Shown here: positions 52,124 through 61,104 of the stretch, piece after piece
Numbering within the stretch: position 1 is the stretch's first letter
Layout: each line of letters opens with the position of its first letter
Translations under genes and position numbers: made by a program
The notes under the pieces: model-generated
The model's database searches: none
Told to the model about the DNA's origin: nothing
What the model saw: the letters and a program-made list of their open reading frames with translations, nothing else
Source of the DNA: Dyadobacter sp. Leaf189
Lineage (GTDB): Bacteria; Bacteroidota; Bacteroidia; Cytophagales; Spirosomataceae
Length of the DNA: 64,000 bases
NCBI RefSeq assembly: GCF_001424405.1
Contig: NZ_LMPS01000006.1
Span: 620,001-684,000, forward strand
Direction of reading: 5' to 3'

Positions 52124-53323
52124 TCAAAAGAAAGGCGGCTTTTGAATGGTACCTCCTTCCAGGCGGCAATCGGTACAGGATGCATTGGCCACCAGAACGG
52201 AGTCGGCGCGAATGCCCCAGTAGCTAAGCAGCATATCGGGTGTGTTCAATCCGCAATTCACGTCTCCCCGGCCATTGCATGCAATCGGAAGCGTGTCGGG
52301 TTCGGTGCATCTGGGGAAGATGCCCAGGTTCGGACTAATTACAATGCGCTTGGTTGCCTCGGTGGAAGCGCTGAAATATCCGAACACGAAGTCGCGGGGA
52401 TCAGCCGCGTTGGTGATGTTACCCGTAACCTGCGAAGGCTGCGCGTCAAAAAGGCTGCCGGTTCCCTGTGTTATTTTGGCGAGACTGGTCCAGTATTCAA
52501 ATGCAGACCGCGACAGACCATATTGCTTAACCAGAATGCTGTACTTGATATAAAGCTTGTTCGTAGCGATGGGTACGATGTTTAACGGAAGATCTTTGAT
52601 GATATCCTCGCTCAGGCGTACAGTGCTCCCCAGCAAAATGCTGCCCGACTTCTGGCTGGACCAGCACCGGTTGATATTTTCATCCCGGATCACTACCTTT
52701 TTGTTCTCCACTTTCAATGCAGAATAGTAAGTCGCAACATACTCCCACGTTTCCTCGAATTTCCACCTGTAAAACTGTGTCCGGTTTTGCGCGTCGTGGG
52801 TATTTACATAAAATACCATTGCATTCCCCGCAGCATTGAGCTTGTAGGTTACACTGTCGATATCAGGCGTGCGGCTCACCGCCACATACTCCGACAGATA
52901 TTCCTTCCCGCCCCGTGTTTTGATCCTGAGCCGGTACTTGCCCGATACATTATACACTGCGGGAGGCAATACGTACACACCTTTGGCCTGCTCCGTAAAA
53001 GTGTACGATTGTCCCTCCTCCTCTTCAACACTGACTGCGGCGCCTGTCTCCACCGGGGGCTGGGTTACATGGTTTACATTCTGTGTCCACCTGAGTTCAA
53101 CCCGGCTGGAATCCGACGTGCTTACATTGAAAAACCCGTCAACCACCAGGTAACTCTTGTTGGAATTAATCTCAGGCGGAGAAAAAGGCTGAACACAACC
53201 ATGCAACACAGCCAGCAGTCCGACAGACGCAACCATGCAAAGAACCAGCCTGACCAGGCCGGAAAAGGGTGTGATATGTTGATTGAAGTATCTCAAAATC
53301 CCTTTTGGAACAAGCGATAACAT
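52124..53323 (-). CDS. DUF4249-family lipoprotein
   Basis: 399 residues. A long basic N-region precedes the hydrophobic segment LVLCMVASVGLLAVLHGC, with the lipidated Cys43. The mature part starts VQPFSPPEINSNKSYLVVDG, the DUF4249 signature, and ends with a Cys-rich tail (CNGRGDVNCG, ASCTDC). Members are outer-membrane lipoproteins usually encoded beside a TonB-dependent receptor; here no such receptor is adjacent, only the unrelated susC operon upstream in position and on the same strand. Function is unknown. No clear promoter was found in the 204 bases upstream. Confidence 0.88.
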   Translation of the reverse strand: MLSLVPKGILRYFNQHITPFSGLVRLVLCMVASVGLLAVLHGCVQPFSPPEINSNKSYLVVDGFFNVSTSDSSRVELRWTQNVNHVTQPPVETGAAVSVEEEEGQSYTFTEQAKGVYVLPPAVYNVSGKYRLRIKTRGGKEYLSEYVAVSRTPDIDSVTYKLNAAGNAMVFYVNTHDAQNRTQFYRWKFEETWEYVATYYSALKVENKKVVIRDENINRCWSSQKSGSILLGSTVRLSEDIIKDLPLNIVPIATNKLYIKYSILVKQYGLSRSAFEYWTSLAKITQGTGSLFDAQPSQVTGNITNAADPRDFVFGYFSASTEATKRIVISPNLGIFPRCTEPDTLPIACNGRGDVNCGLNTPDMLLSYWGIRADSVLVANASCTDCRLEGGTIQKPPFF

Positions 53324-53527
53324 AGCGGCAGAGAGCGGATTTATTAACTTTTCAGTTGTACAAAACGGACTCAGCGCAAAAGCGTGACTTTACAACGTGA
53401 GACAGAGGGGGCTGCATTCTACTGATTTGCAAAGCATTATTTTACCGAAACTTTATTCACGGCTGACTTAAAAAGCAGTCTGCACAATCTTTCTATATTT
53501 AGCGGTTCAAGCTTAAATACATACCTC

Positions 53528-53884
53528 ATGGAATCACCGGAAAAAAGGCTCAGGCACGAGCAGATCCAGTACATTGAATTTCTCTCCCGCGATCTGGCCG
53601 CGGCAAAAAGGTTTTACTCCGAGAGTTTCGGCTGGGCATTCACCGACTACGGCCCTGAGTACACTGCATTCGAGGGCGACTTTGTCGATGGCGGCTTCAC
53701 AACGGGCGAGCCCGTAAATGGCAGTATCCTGGTGATCCTGTACTCCGAAAACGTAGTTGCCACCAAAAAGAAAGTAGAAAGTGCCGGCGGCACGATCATC
53801 AAGGATATCTTCGAATTCCCAGGCGGCCGCCGCTTCCACTTCACCGATCCCGACGGTTACGAATTGGCGGTTTGGTCTGAGTAA
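53528..53884 (+). CDS. VOC-family (glyoxalase-like) protein
   Basis: 118 residues with one vicinal-oxygen-chelate domain formed of two beta-alpha-beta-beta-beta modules: QIQYIEFLSRDLAAAKRFYS at the start and GRRFHFTDPDGYELAVW at the end. Members bind a metal through His/Glu side chains; the present protein keeps YIE and E near the end. Substrate unknown; homologues include small lactoylglutathione-lyase-like and bleomycin-resistance-like proteins. A 12-bp hairpin follows directly. A TATATTTA box about 30 bases before the ATG is a weak promoter candidate. Confidence 0.85.
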   Translation: MESPEKRLRHEQIQYIEFLSRDLAAAKRFYSESFGWAFTDYGPEYTAFEGDFVDGGFTTGEPVNGSILVILYSENVVATKKKVESAGGTIIKDIFEFPGGRRFHFTDPDGYELAVWSE

Positions 53885-53892
53885 TCTCAAAT

Positions 53893-53919
53893 ATTTAGTT
53901 GGTAGTTTACCAACTAAAT
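53893..53919 (+). terminator. Hairpin terminator after the VOC gene
   Basis: Perfect 12-bp arms (53893-53904, 53908-53919) with a 3-base loop and TAATTTT after it. It starts nine bases after the VOC stop. Confidence 0.75.
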
Positions 53920-53929
53920 TCTAATTTTG
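53899..53929 (+). promoter_or_regulatory. Candidate higBA promoter overlapping the VOC terminator
   Basis: GTTG (53898-53901) then 20 bases then TAATTTTG (53922-53929) fits the Bacteroidota -33/-7 layout. It shares bases with the hairpin and lies 84 bases before the higB ATG. Confidence 0.35.
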
Positions 53930-54013
53930 TGAGGCCTACAATTACTCATTGACTACTTCCGACTATGAATATGAACACGTTAGTTCCAATTAGTTAACGC
54001 AGTCATTTACATA

Positions 54014-54307
54014 ATGATTTTAATTTTAGCGCACAAGCTGGATCACTTCGCCAGAAAGCACGCAGATGCCGGTAAGAGTTTGACAGTTTGGAAGACGATT
54101 GTAAAAGAAGCAAGCTGGCACAGAGGAACAGATGTACTACAAGACTTCCCGAACGCGACACTAATCCCAGGTAGTCGCGCCAGGTTCAAAATTGTTGGGA
54201 ATAAGTATCGCCTGATTGTCGAAATAGATTTCGACGATGGAATTGTTGAAGTCCGGTTTATAGGAACACACGCAGAATATGATACGGTTGATGCTTCAAC
54301 TGTCTAA
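54014..54307 (+). CDS. higB: HigB-family mRNA interferase toxin
   Basis: 97 residues, the standard length. The RelE/HigB fold signature is clear in the second half: ARFKIVGNKYRLIVEIDFDD and VEVRFIGTHAEYDTVD. HigB toxins cut mRNA on the ribosome. The order toxin first, antitoxin second, is typical of higBA, and the second gene follows after about 18 bases. Promoter probably at 53922-53929. No signs of decay. Confidence 0.93.
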   Translation: MILILAHKLDHFARKHADAGKSLTVWKTIVKEASWHRGTDVLQDFPNATLIPGSRARFKIVGNKYRLIVEIDFDDGIVEVRFIGTHAEYDTVDASTV

Positions 54308-54325
54308 CATTTGACCACATTGAAT

Positions 54326-54709
54326 ATGGAAGAAGCAAAATCAAACTGGTTTCTGATTGAGAACGAGCAGGAATATGAAGCTGCATTAACCCGTTACGAG
54401 GAAATCAAACATGCAGTCCGTGGGACAGAGCTGCACAAGGAGAAACTTTTACTGGCCCATCTCATTTCAGCCTATGAAGATCAAACCAGTGACCTTCCCG
54501 AAGTCGATCCGGTTGAACTTATTAAAATACGAATGGAAGATTTTGGCTACAAACCAGTTGATCTTGCCAATGAATATGGCGATAAGGGGACGATCAGCAA
54601 GGTACTGAACTACAAGCAAGCGCTTTCCTTAACAATGATCCGCAGATTTAGTAAACTCCTGCACATTCCGGCCAATGCCCTGATCGCTGAATATAAGTTA
54701 AATAAATAA
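54326..54709 (+). CDS. higA: HigA-type antitoxin with helix-turn-helix
   Basis: 127 residues from the ATG at 54326; a TTG at 54311 is the alternative. The N-terminal part is acidic and helical; the C-terminal HTH has ANEYGDKGTISKVLNYKQAL, typical of long HigA antitoxins that are transcription repressors of their own operon. It neutralises HigB. It ends 18 bases before the stop of the convergent DUF1572 gene. Confidence 0.92.
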   Translation: MEEAKSNWFLIENEQEYEAALTRYEEIKHAVRGTELHKEKLLLAHLISAYEDQTSDLPEVDPVELIKIRMEDFGYKPVDLANEYGDKGTISKVLNYKQALSLTMIRRFSKLLHIPANALIAEYKLNK

Positions 54710-54727
54710 CCTACATAAGGCGGTAGC

Positions 54728-55318
54728 TTAATTTGCCGGGCCGGTTTCACTTGAGTTTCCCCGCAGCATGTCATCTGTAAAATGCCGCTTGCTTTGCGGT
54801 TGAGAAAATTTTTGTTGGTTGTAAGTCGATGACTGACTTCGCGGGATGGACAATGATTCGAATTCCGTACCACGGACCATCTTGCAGATAAACACAATCT
54901 GACCAATGTGGTACGCGTAATGCGCCAGCTGTCGGTTTAATGCTTCCACGACAGTGTGCCCCTCGTTCCGTATGTACACAATGCTTTCCAGGTCGGGTTC
55001 CTTGAGTACCTCGATAGCCTCAAACAGAGTTTTCCATCCCTTCTCCCATTGTTCCATGAGCTCCCTGGCATTGGCAAAAGGATTTTCAAACTCCGCGTCC
55101 CGGTTCCGCCAGGGCTTCTCTCCGTCGGAAGTCAAAAAATCGGTGAATCTCGACAGCATATTACCCGCCAAATGATTTACAATTACAGCAATGCTGTTAC
55201 TCTCCGGATCATTTTGCCAGAAAAGTTTGCCTTCCGGCAGCTGCGCCATAGCCTTTTCACCCAGGTGCTTGTAGTACCGAAATTGTTTTAAAACACTTGT
55301 TAAGTAGCTCGATTCCAT
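54728..55318 (-). CDS. DUF1572 (DinB-superfamily) protein
   Basis: 196 residues. MESSYLTSVLKQFRYYKHLG, NSIAVIVNHLAGNMLSRFTD and RQLAHYAYHIGQIVFICKM supply the three histidines of a DinB-type metal site. No signal peptide. The C-terminal ~45 residues are Ser/Gln-rich and likely disordered. Function in the family is largely unknown (metal-dependent transferases or stress proteins). It lies 40 bases after truC in a minus-strand operon. Confidence 0.87.
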   Translation of the reverse strand: MESSYLTSVLKQFRYYKHLGEKAMAQLPEGKLFWQNDPESNSIAVIVNHLAGNMLSRFTDFLTSDGEKPWRNRDAEFENPFANARELMEQWEKGWKTLFEAIEVLKEPDLESIVYIRNEGHTVVEALNRQLAHYAYHIGQIVFICKMVRGTEFESLSIPRSQSSTYNQQKFSQPQSKRHFTDDMLRGNSSETGPAN

Positions 55319-55358
55319 TGATAAAGCTGTGTAAACGTGATTTGAGAACGCGCTGATG

Positions 55359-56075
55359 TTACTGAATCATACGATTAAGACTTACTTCCACATCAAACCC
55401 TAGCAGGTCCAGCATTCCGGCAAATGCATCTTGATACGGTGCGCTGAGCGTGTGCGTGCTTCCAAGCACAGGATGCGTAAACGAAAGTCCCGACCCGTGC
55501 AGCATCATTTCCATCATTCCGAACTGCTCCTTGAAATACCTGTTCTGCTTGTTGCAGCCGTAAGGCCGGTCGCCGATGATCGGGTGAAAAATGTGCGCCA
55601 TATGCTTCCGCAGCTGGTGCATTCTGCCGGTGGTAGGTTTCAGCTCAACAAGCGAATAACGCGAAGTCGGGTGTTTCCCGATTTCAAAGGCGACCTCGGA
55701 ATGCAGCAGAGTTTGCATGGAGGTGAAAGCCTCCTGGATAGTCCCATTCTCTTTTTTGAGGGGATAGTCAATTTCAAGCTGATCTGGTGTGAAGCCCCGT
55801 ACAATGGCGTGGTAGGTTTTGTTAACCACCCCGTTTTGAAACTGCTGCTGCATCAAACTATTTACCTCGTCGGACAATGCGAAAAGCAATACACCCGAGG
55901 TTTTACGGTCGAGGCGATGTACGGGATAAACATGCTGGCCGATCTGGTCACGCAGGATCTGAACTGCAAACTGGTCGGTATCGGCGGCAATGGAAGACCG
56001 GTGCACAAGCAAGCCGTGCGGTTTGTTGACAGCGATCAGGAATTCGTCCCGGAAAATGATTGGAAGATCGTCCAT
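55359..56075 (-). CDS. truC: tRNA pseudouridine synthase C-like (RluA family)
   Basis: 238 residues. The catalytic HRLDRKTSGVLLFAL with its Asp is present, preceded by FLIAVNKPHGLLVHRS and followed by GRMHQLRKHMAHI and IIGDRPYG. No S4 domain, which fits TruC, the enzyme that makes pseudouridine-65 in tRNA, better than RluC/D. Nine bases after the methyltransferase stop. The specific target is inferred by length and layout only. Confidence 0.9.
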   Translation of the reverse strand: MDDLPIIFRDEFLIAVNKPHGLLVHRSSIAADTDQFAVQILRDQIGQHVYPVHRLDRKTSGVLLFALSDEVNSLMQQQFQNGVVNKTYHAIVRGFTPDQLEIDYPLKKENGTIQEAFTSMQTLLHSEVAFEIGKHPTSRYSLVELKPTTGRMHQLRKHMAHIFHPIIGDRPYGCNKQNRYFKEQFGMMEMMLHGSGLSFTHPVLGSTHTLSAPYQDAFAGMLDLLGFDVEVSLNRMIQ

Positions 56076-56084
56076 TGAAACAGC

Positions 56085-56816
56085 TTAAAAGATCGATAGC
56101 TGCTTGTCTGTTTTTTCGGTCAATACCGCATAAGAACTGGGCTTGATCCCTCTCAGATAAGGAAACAGCCGCAGCAATGCATATTTGGCCTGCGTGATAT
56201 AGAGCGCCGCTTTGTTGTTTTTGTAAAGAAGTTTTAAAACGTCGTCGTGGTACAAATGACAAATATCTTTCCTGACTTCAAAACTTTCGGTCGCAAGAAG
56301 GAAACGGAACAGCGCAGGTGTATAAATATTGATATGCCCGTAGGAAAGAAAATGTTTAACCTTCTTATCTACGTAAAATGAAAAATCAATGGGTACTTCG
56401 AAGATCTGATACCTGGATACCCGCTTGATCTCCCGCAACAGCGTGCGTTCGTGTTCCACATGTTCCAGCACATGGGAGCAGATCACGAGATCAAAATGGT
56501 TGTCGGGATACGGAATTTTGTAACCGTCGAAAAGCAGAATGTCGCGCAGGTTGCGGATGTTTTTCGATTTGATCAGCTCAATGCCGCTCTCGGAAATTTC
56601 GACGCAGTTCAGGTCCTGACTGAAATTCCATTCGTCCAGCCATTTCAGGATACTGCCCTCCCCTGCACCTACTTCGAGTACATTCCTGAAAGTTATTCCC
56701 TTAGCAAGCTCGACGATATTCAGCGCTTTGTATTTGGCGCCGGTATTGCGCCATGCTACCGTACTCTGGTCGTACTGGGAAGAGTAGGATCCTTTTACAT
56801 TTTCAGAAATCTGCAT
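56085..56816 (-). CDS. Class I SAM-dependent methyltransferase
   Basis: 243 residues. Motif I is VLEVGAGEGSILKWL near residue 42, then DLNCVEISESG, and HFDLVICSHVLEHVEHERTL (motif with the EH pair seen in methyltransf_11/25). The C-terminal part is basic and aromatic. The methyl acceptor is unknown; many such enzymes act on sugars or small metabolites. Gene lies 42 bases after the DUF1361 protein gene, within the operon that ends at 54728. Confidence 0.88.
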   Translation of the reverse strand: MQISENVKGSYSSQYDQSTVAWRNTGAKYKALNIVELAKGITFRNVLEVGAGEGSILKWLDEWNFSQDLNCVEISESGIELIKSKNIRNLRDILLFDGYKIPYPDNHFDLVICSHVLEHVEHERTLLREIKRVSRYQIFEVPIDFSFYVDKKVKHFLSYGHINIYTPALFRFLLATESFEVRKDICHLYHDDVLKLLYKNNKAALYITQAKYALLRLFPYLRGIKPSSYAVLTEKTDKQLSIF

Positions 56817-56858
56817 ATTTCAATACAAACAGGGTTTCTTGATAAGGCTAATCGAAAA

Positions 56859-57515
56859 TCACTGGTGTTTCTTGTTGTACCTGATCCTGAAACGGATAAT
56901 CCCCCAGAGTACCAGATATAAAATTCCGAGCAGCAAACCGATTTCGAAGCTGAATACCAGCGCAGTACGGTCCATAATGCTTTCGATCAGGTTGGTGACG
57001 ATCAATCCGGGTTCGTGGATGATATCCCAGCTGTTCATTCTCCTGACACGCCCCAGATAAACCCCGAAACCTGCCAATGGAAGGCAAACCAGCAGCATGA
57101 TATTAGCCGGCCGTCTTTCAAACACCCTCCGCCATGCGCGGTGGATCCAGTACAGGGAAACCAGCCCATTGAACAGGCTCACTTCCGCATAGAAAAAAAG
57201 CATGATGGTATCATGCCAGGTAAGGTCCCGCTGATAATCAACCGTTAGATGCGCGAGATCGGTGATCATGTAAGGCGCATTGGGGAAAAACGCCAGCCAG
57301 GTTACGCTCAGCAGCGAGAGCCCCACGGGAATTTCGGTATATCTTTTGGTAAGACTGTCGGCGACAAATGCGATAAGAAGCGGAATCCAGCTCAGGAACA
57401 GGTTCCAGTCCATTGAAAAATCAACGGGCGCATTGAAAAGAATACGGATCAGGTGAAAAAATACGGCTGCCAGACTCAGAACAAGCAGCAGTAGCAGCGA
57501 GAACAAACCCTCCAT
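56859..57515 (-). CDS. DUF1361 integral membrane protein
   Basis: 218 residues from the ATG at 57515. A TTG at 57581 would add 22 residues, but that TTG lies inside a TACGTTTG sequence (57586-57579) that looks like a -7 promoter box, so the shorter start is preferred. About six membrane helices; the family signature WLAFFPNAPYMITDL and RVRRMNSWDI are present. Function of DUF1361 is unknown. First gene of a four-gene minus-strand operon. Confidence 0.85.
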   Translation of the reverse strand: MEGLFSLLLLLVLSLAAVFFHLIRILFNAPVDFSMDWNLFLSWIPLLIAFVADSLTKRYTEIPVGLSLLSVTWLAFFPNAPYMITDLAHLTVDYQRDLTWHDTIMLFFYAEVSLFNGLVSLYWIHRAWRRVFERRPANIMLLVCLPLAGFGVYLGRVRRMNSWDIIHEPGLIVTNLIESIMDRTALVFSFEIGLLLGILYLVLWGIIRFRIRYNKKHQ

Positions 57516-57744
57516 GGTGATGATAGGAGGATCGGCGACGCTAAACTTGTAATTTCTTATCCAATCTATTAAACGGTCCAAACGTACTTAGTTTAAGTTC
57601 ATGCTGTCGACTATTAGGCAAGACAAATGAAAGGGAAAATTAGCAACCTGTGGTTATATCATTGTTTTCATTATAAGGAACATTGGTATAATCACAGATC
57701 TGCGTTTCTCTTTCGCTTAACATCCGACGAACGCTGAAAACAAC

Positions 57745-59031
57745 TTATGCCTGAGAAGGGTTATTATGTTCTTTTTTGGGTTTGCGGCGCTTTGGTCTGC
57801 TGCCGGAAGGTTTTCCGGATCCTTCCTTACTGCCCGGCGGCCGCTTTCTGCCACCAGCCGCTGGTGCCCTGTGCTTTTTGGGTTCAAAAGCAGGAGCTTC
57901 GCCCAGGCCCAGCTCTTTTGTAACGGATTTTTTCTCTAATTCCTTTTCAAAAAGACGCTCAATTTTCAGGACGTATTTCTGGTCCTGCTCATTGATAAAA
58001 GTGATCGCCGTTCCCTTGGACTCAGCCCGGGCAGTACGGCCTATCCGGTGAACATAATCCTCCGGATCGCGCGGTACATCGTAATTGACCACGTGGCTCA
58101 GGTTATCAATATCAATCCCGCGTGATAGCACGTCTGTGGCGACAAGTACCGGAAACTGCCTGTTTTTGAAGTTCCTCAAAACAATTTCACGGTCGGCCTG
58201 CTCGGAATCCGAAGAGATACCATGTGCGTCCATTCCCAGCTTCCGCAATGATCTCACGATAGGCTCCACCGTCGATTTACGCGAGGTGAAAAGTACCATG
58301 CTTGTGCTTTGTACCTGACTGAGCAGGTGAATGAGGAGCGGCAGCTTCTGTTCGTCGTTTGCCAGATAAAACTGCTGATCGATCCGGTCCGCAGGGCGTG
58401 AAACTGCCAGCCTGATTTCTTCCGGATTTTGCAGGATACGCTTGGCCAGCTCGTTGATCTTGGAAGGCATGGTCGCAGAAAACATGAGCGTTTGCCGTTT
58501 TGCAGGCAGGTAGCTCATTATTTTGAGGATATCTCCCAAAAAGCCCATGTCCAGCATCCTGTCGGCCTCGTCGAGTACCAGGTGTTTCAGGTCACTGAAA
58601 CTGACGTAGCCAAGCTGCAAATGCGCGATCAAACGTCCGGGTGTTGCAATAATAATATCTGCGCCTTGTGTAAGTGCTTTTTTCTGCTGGTCCCATTCCG
58701 GGCCTTTGTTCCCGCCGTAGACCGCAATGCTGGTTGCGCCAACAAAGTACCCCAGTCCCTGGATCTGCTGGTCGATCTGCACGGCAAGTTCTCTTGTAGG
58801 TACCAGGATCAATGCACCTGTATGTACATTGGATTCGTGCGCCACCTTGTCCAGGATCGGAATCAGGTAAGCGGCTGTTTTACCGGTACCTGTCTGCGCG
58901 CAGGCAAGAAGGTCTTTACCGTCAAGAATATAAGGGATTGCCTGCTCCTGAATAGGTGTGGCTTGTTTGTAGTTCATAGATTCCACGGCGTTTATCACGT
59001 CCTCGTGGAGTTCAAATTCGTCGAAATTCAA
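57745..59031 (-). CDS. rhlE: DEAD-box RNA helicase, RhlE-type
   Basis: 428 residues. Q motif ATPIQEQAIP, Walker A AQTGTGKT, DEAD box VLDEADRMLDMGF, FSATM, and HRIGRTARAES are all in order, followed by a basic, disordered tail rich in Lys/Arg/Pro (from about residue 385) that should bind RNA. Translation starts at a TTG (59031): a TGA lies in frame two codons upstream and the next Met is at residue 19, after the expected start. Proteins of this type act in ribosome assembly and mRNA turnover, often at low temperature. A promoter-like box lies 92 bases upstream. Confidence 0.95.
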   Translation of the reverse strand: MNFDEFELHEDVINAVESMNYKQATPIQEQAIPYILDGKDLLACAQTGTGKTAAYLIPILDKVAHESNVHTGALILVPTRELAVQIDQQIQGLGYFVGATSIAVYGGNKGPEWDQQKKALTQGADIIIATPGRLIAHLQLGYVSFSDLKHLVLDEADRMLDMGFLGDILKIMSYLPAKRQTLMFSATMPSKINELAKRILQNPEEIRLAVSRPADRIDQQFYLANDEQKLPLLIHLLSQVQSTSMVLFTSRKSTVEPIVRSLRKLGMDAHGISSDSEQADREIVLRNFKNRQFPVLVATDVLSRGIDIDNLSHVVNYDVPRDPEDYVHRIGRTARAESKGTAITFINEQDQKYVLKIERLFEKELEKKSVTKELGLGEAPAFEPKKHRAPAAGGRKRPPGSKEGSGKPSGSRPKRRKPKKEHNNPSQA

Positions 59032-59122
59032 AATTCAGCTTTTAAATCCGCCGGCGTTTCGGCAGATGCGTTTATAGAAGAGCTGACTTTAATTTCCCAG
59101 TCAGCAAACCGCTTGATTTGAA

Positions 59123-59154
59123 CAAATATAACAAAATCCTGCGAAAATGTAAAA
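59123..59154 (-). promoter_or_regulatory. Candidate helicase-gene promoter
   Basis: On the minus strand TTTT (59154-59151), 20 bases, then TATATTTG (59130-59123), an exact TAnnTTTG. The leader to the TTG start would be about 90 bases, long enough for post-transcriptional control of a cold-inducible helicase. Confidence 0.45.
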
Positions 59155-59313
59155 GGAGCGGCATGAGTGCCCTGAAAACGGCTTATTGTTCTTTTTACCA
59201 ATTAATGCGCCTTTTTAATCACTTTTTAATCAAATAATTCTACATTGACACTACAAATAAAGATTAGCATTCTATATTTAAGATTTGTTGGGCGCAAAAC
59301 TTTTTAATGCCGA

Positions 59314-61104
59314 ATGATTTTCGAGAGTGGTCCGGGCGAACAGCAGGAAAGATTTATCGAGTTTGATGGAAACTATAAAGTACTCTTTGAGTTGAACCCG
59401 CTCCCCATGTGGGTGTATGACATTGATACTTACCAGGTCCTGAATGTAAACGAAGCGGCGCTTAGGCATTATGGCTACCGGAAAGAAGAGTTTTTAGCCC
59501 TCACAATCAAGGACATCCGCCCGCCCGAACACGTCGCTGTTCTGGAACAGGCAATCAACAAGCTCAAATCCGCCATTGAAGATTTCTCCACCGGCATTTA
59601 CAAACATCGCAAGAAGACAGGCGAAATAATCGACGTGCAGGTTTGGGGAAGCAAGATCCGCTATGCGGGCCGGAATGCAGAACTGATCCTTGCCGCAGAT
59701 GTTACTGCCACCCTCGCCGCCCAGAAGGAAGTGGCTGCCGCTACAAAAAAGCTGCAAGATGCGCAGGCAATAGCCAAACTTGGGTATTGGAGCAGGAAAA
59801 TGAGTGAAGATATTTCAGATTGGTCTGAGAAAATGTACGTGATTTACGGCAGGGATCCCGGCACCTTTGTGCCCACCTACGATAACGTACGCTCATGCTT
59901 TCACCCCGATGACCGCCATTTACTTGATCAGCAAGCTTTTAAAATTCTCGCCGAAAAAGGGATATCCGACTACGAACACCGCATTGTAACTGAGAAAGGC
60001 GAGATACGCTGGGTTTTCCAGCGGCTGCACCTCGAAAGTGACGAAAACGGCGAGCCCGTTTCAATCAATGGCATTATCCAGGACGTTACCGAACGCGTGC
60101 GGCAGCAAAATCTCCTGCGCACCAGCGAAAAACGCTTTAAAGCACTTGCTCAGGAAGGCGCAGACCTGGTGGGTATCATGGAGCCGTCAGGCAAATGCAT
60201 TTTTATTGCCGACAGCATCCTGCCCGTATTGGGCTTTCATGCAGATGAACTGATCGGCCATAATCTCCTCGATTATCTGCACCCCGAAGACAAAGCGCGT
60301 ATTGCGAGCACAGTTCAATCTTTGGCGCCCGGTGAAAAGGTGCGGATCGATCCTTACAGATTTCCCGATGTGAAGGGACGCTGGCGATGGATTTCCACAG
60401 TAGCGACCAATTTGACGCACGAGGAGGCTGTGGTTGGCATTGTTATTAATTCCACGGAGATCACCGACCTGCTCAACCAATCAAATGCACTTAAGACAAG
60501 CAATGACCGCTATAAACTACTGATGAAGGCCGCCAACCAGGCGATTTACGACTGGGATATCGTGCAGGAATCGGTGGAATGGGGTGAAGGATTGTCAGAC
60601 ATATTCGGACATAAATTTTCGTCTCCTGATCCCTCGTCGTGGTCAAATTACATCTGCGCCCACGACAAGGAACGTGCGGTGCAGCAGGTAAGCATGGCCA
60701 GGAACGATCCCGGGACGGAAATGATCGACCTTGAATATGATTACATAAAAGCCGACGGTAGTATTGCCATTGTTGAGCATAGGGTCATTTTCCTGCGGAA
60801 CGAAGAGGGCACTGCTGTCCGGGCAATCGGGCATGTGAAAGATGCGACCGCATACCGCAAGAATCTGCAGCGGATCAACAAGCAAAATGAGACGCTCACG
60901 AAGATCGCCTGGACACAGTCTCACGTGGTACGCGCCCCGCTTGCCAGGATCATGGGGCTGGTTTCACTGCTCAAAGAAGGCGGCTATGAAGAATTAACCC
61001 AGCAGGACCTCTTGGATTACGTGCATCAATCGGCATGTGAGCTGGACAAAGTAATACGTGAGATTGTACATACAGCAGAAACAACGCATGAACCAGAAAG
61101 TTAA
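59314..61104 (+). CDS. Multi-PAS protein ending in a histidine-kinase dimerisation domain without ATPase
   Basis: 596 residues, soluble. At least four PAS domains: ~20-130 (LFELNPLPMWVYDIDTYQVL), ~150-265, ~270-390 (ALAQEGADLVGIMEPSGKC) and ~395-520 (ANQAIYDWDIVQESVEW). The last ~75 residues hold a HisKA-like helical hairpin with SHVVRAPLARIMGLVSLL, where the His is the usual phospho-acceptor, but the protein stops at TTHEPES with no HATPase domain. It might be phosphorylated in trans by another kinase or be a phosphotransfer protein. Its end overlaps the next gene, a response regulator, by 17 bases, so they form a pair. Confidence 0.88.
   Translation: MIFESGPGEQQERFIEFDGNYKVLFELNPLPMWVYDIDTYQVLNVNEAALRHYGYRKEEFLALTIKDIRPPEHVAVLEQAINKLKSAIEDFSTGIYKHRKKTGEIIDVQVWGSKIRYAGRNAELILAADVTATLAAQKEVAAATKKLQDAQAIAKLGYWSRKMSEDISDWSEKMYVIYGRDPGTFVPTYDNVRSCFHPDDRHLLDQQAFKILAEKGISDYEHRIVTEKGEIRWVFQRLHLESDENGEPVSINGIIQDVTERVRQQNLLRTSEKRFKALAQEGADLVGIMEPSGKCIFIADSILPVLGFHADELIGHNLLDYLHPEDKARIASTVQSLAPGEKVRIDPYRFPDVKGRWRWISTVATNLTHEEAVVGIVINSTEITDLLNQSNALKTSNDRYKLLMKAANQAIYDWDIVQESVEWGEGLSDIFGHKFSSPDPSSWSNYICAHDKERAVQQVSMARNDPGTEMIDLEYDYIKADGSIAIVEHRVIFLRNEEGTAVRAIGHVKDATAYRKNLQRINKQNETLTKIAWTQSHVVRAPLARIMGLVSLLKEGGYEELTQQDLLDYVHQSACELDKVIREIVHTAETTHEPES

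Noticed and set aside
53534..53890. 118-codon minus-strand frame opposite the VOC gene, of the same length
   Set aside because: Only the plus-strand frame gives a VOC fold; the minus-strand translation has no family pattern.
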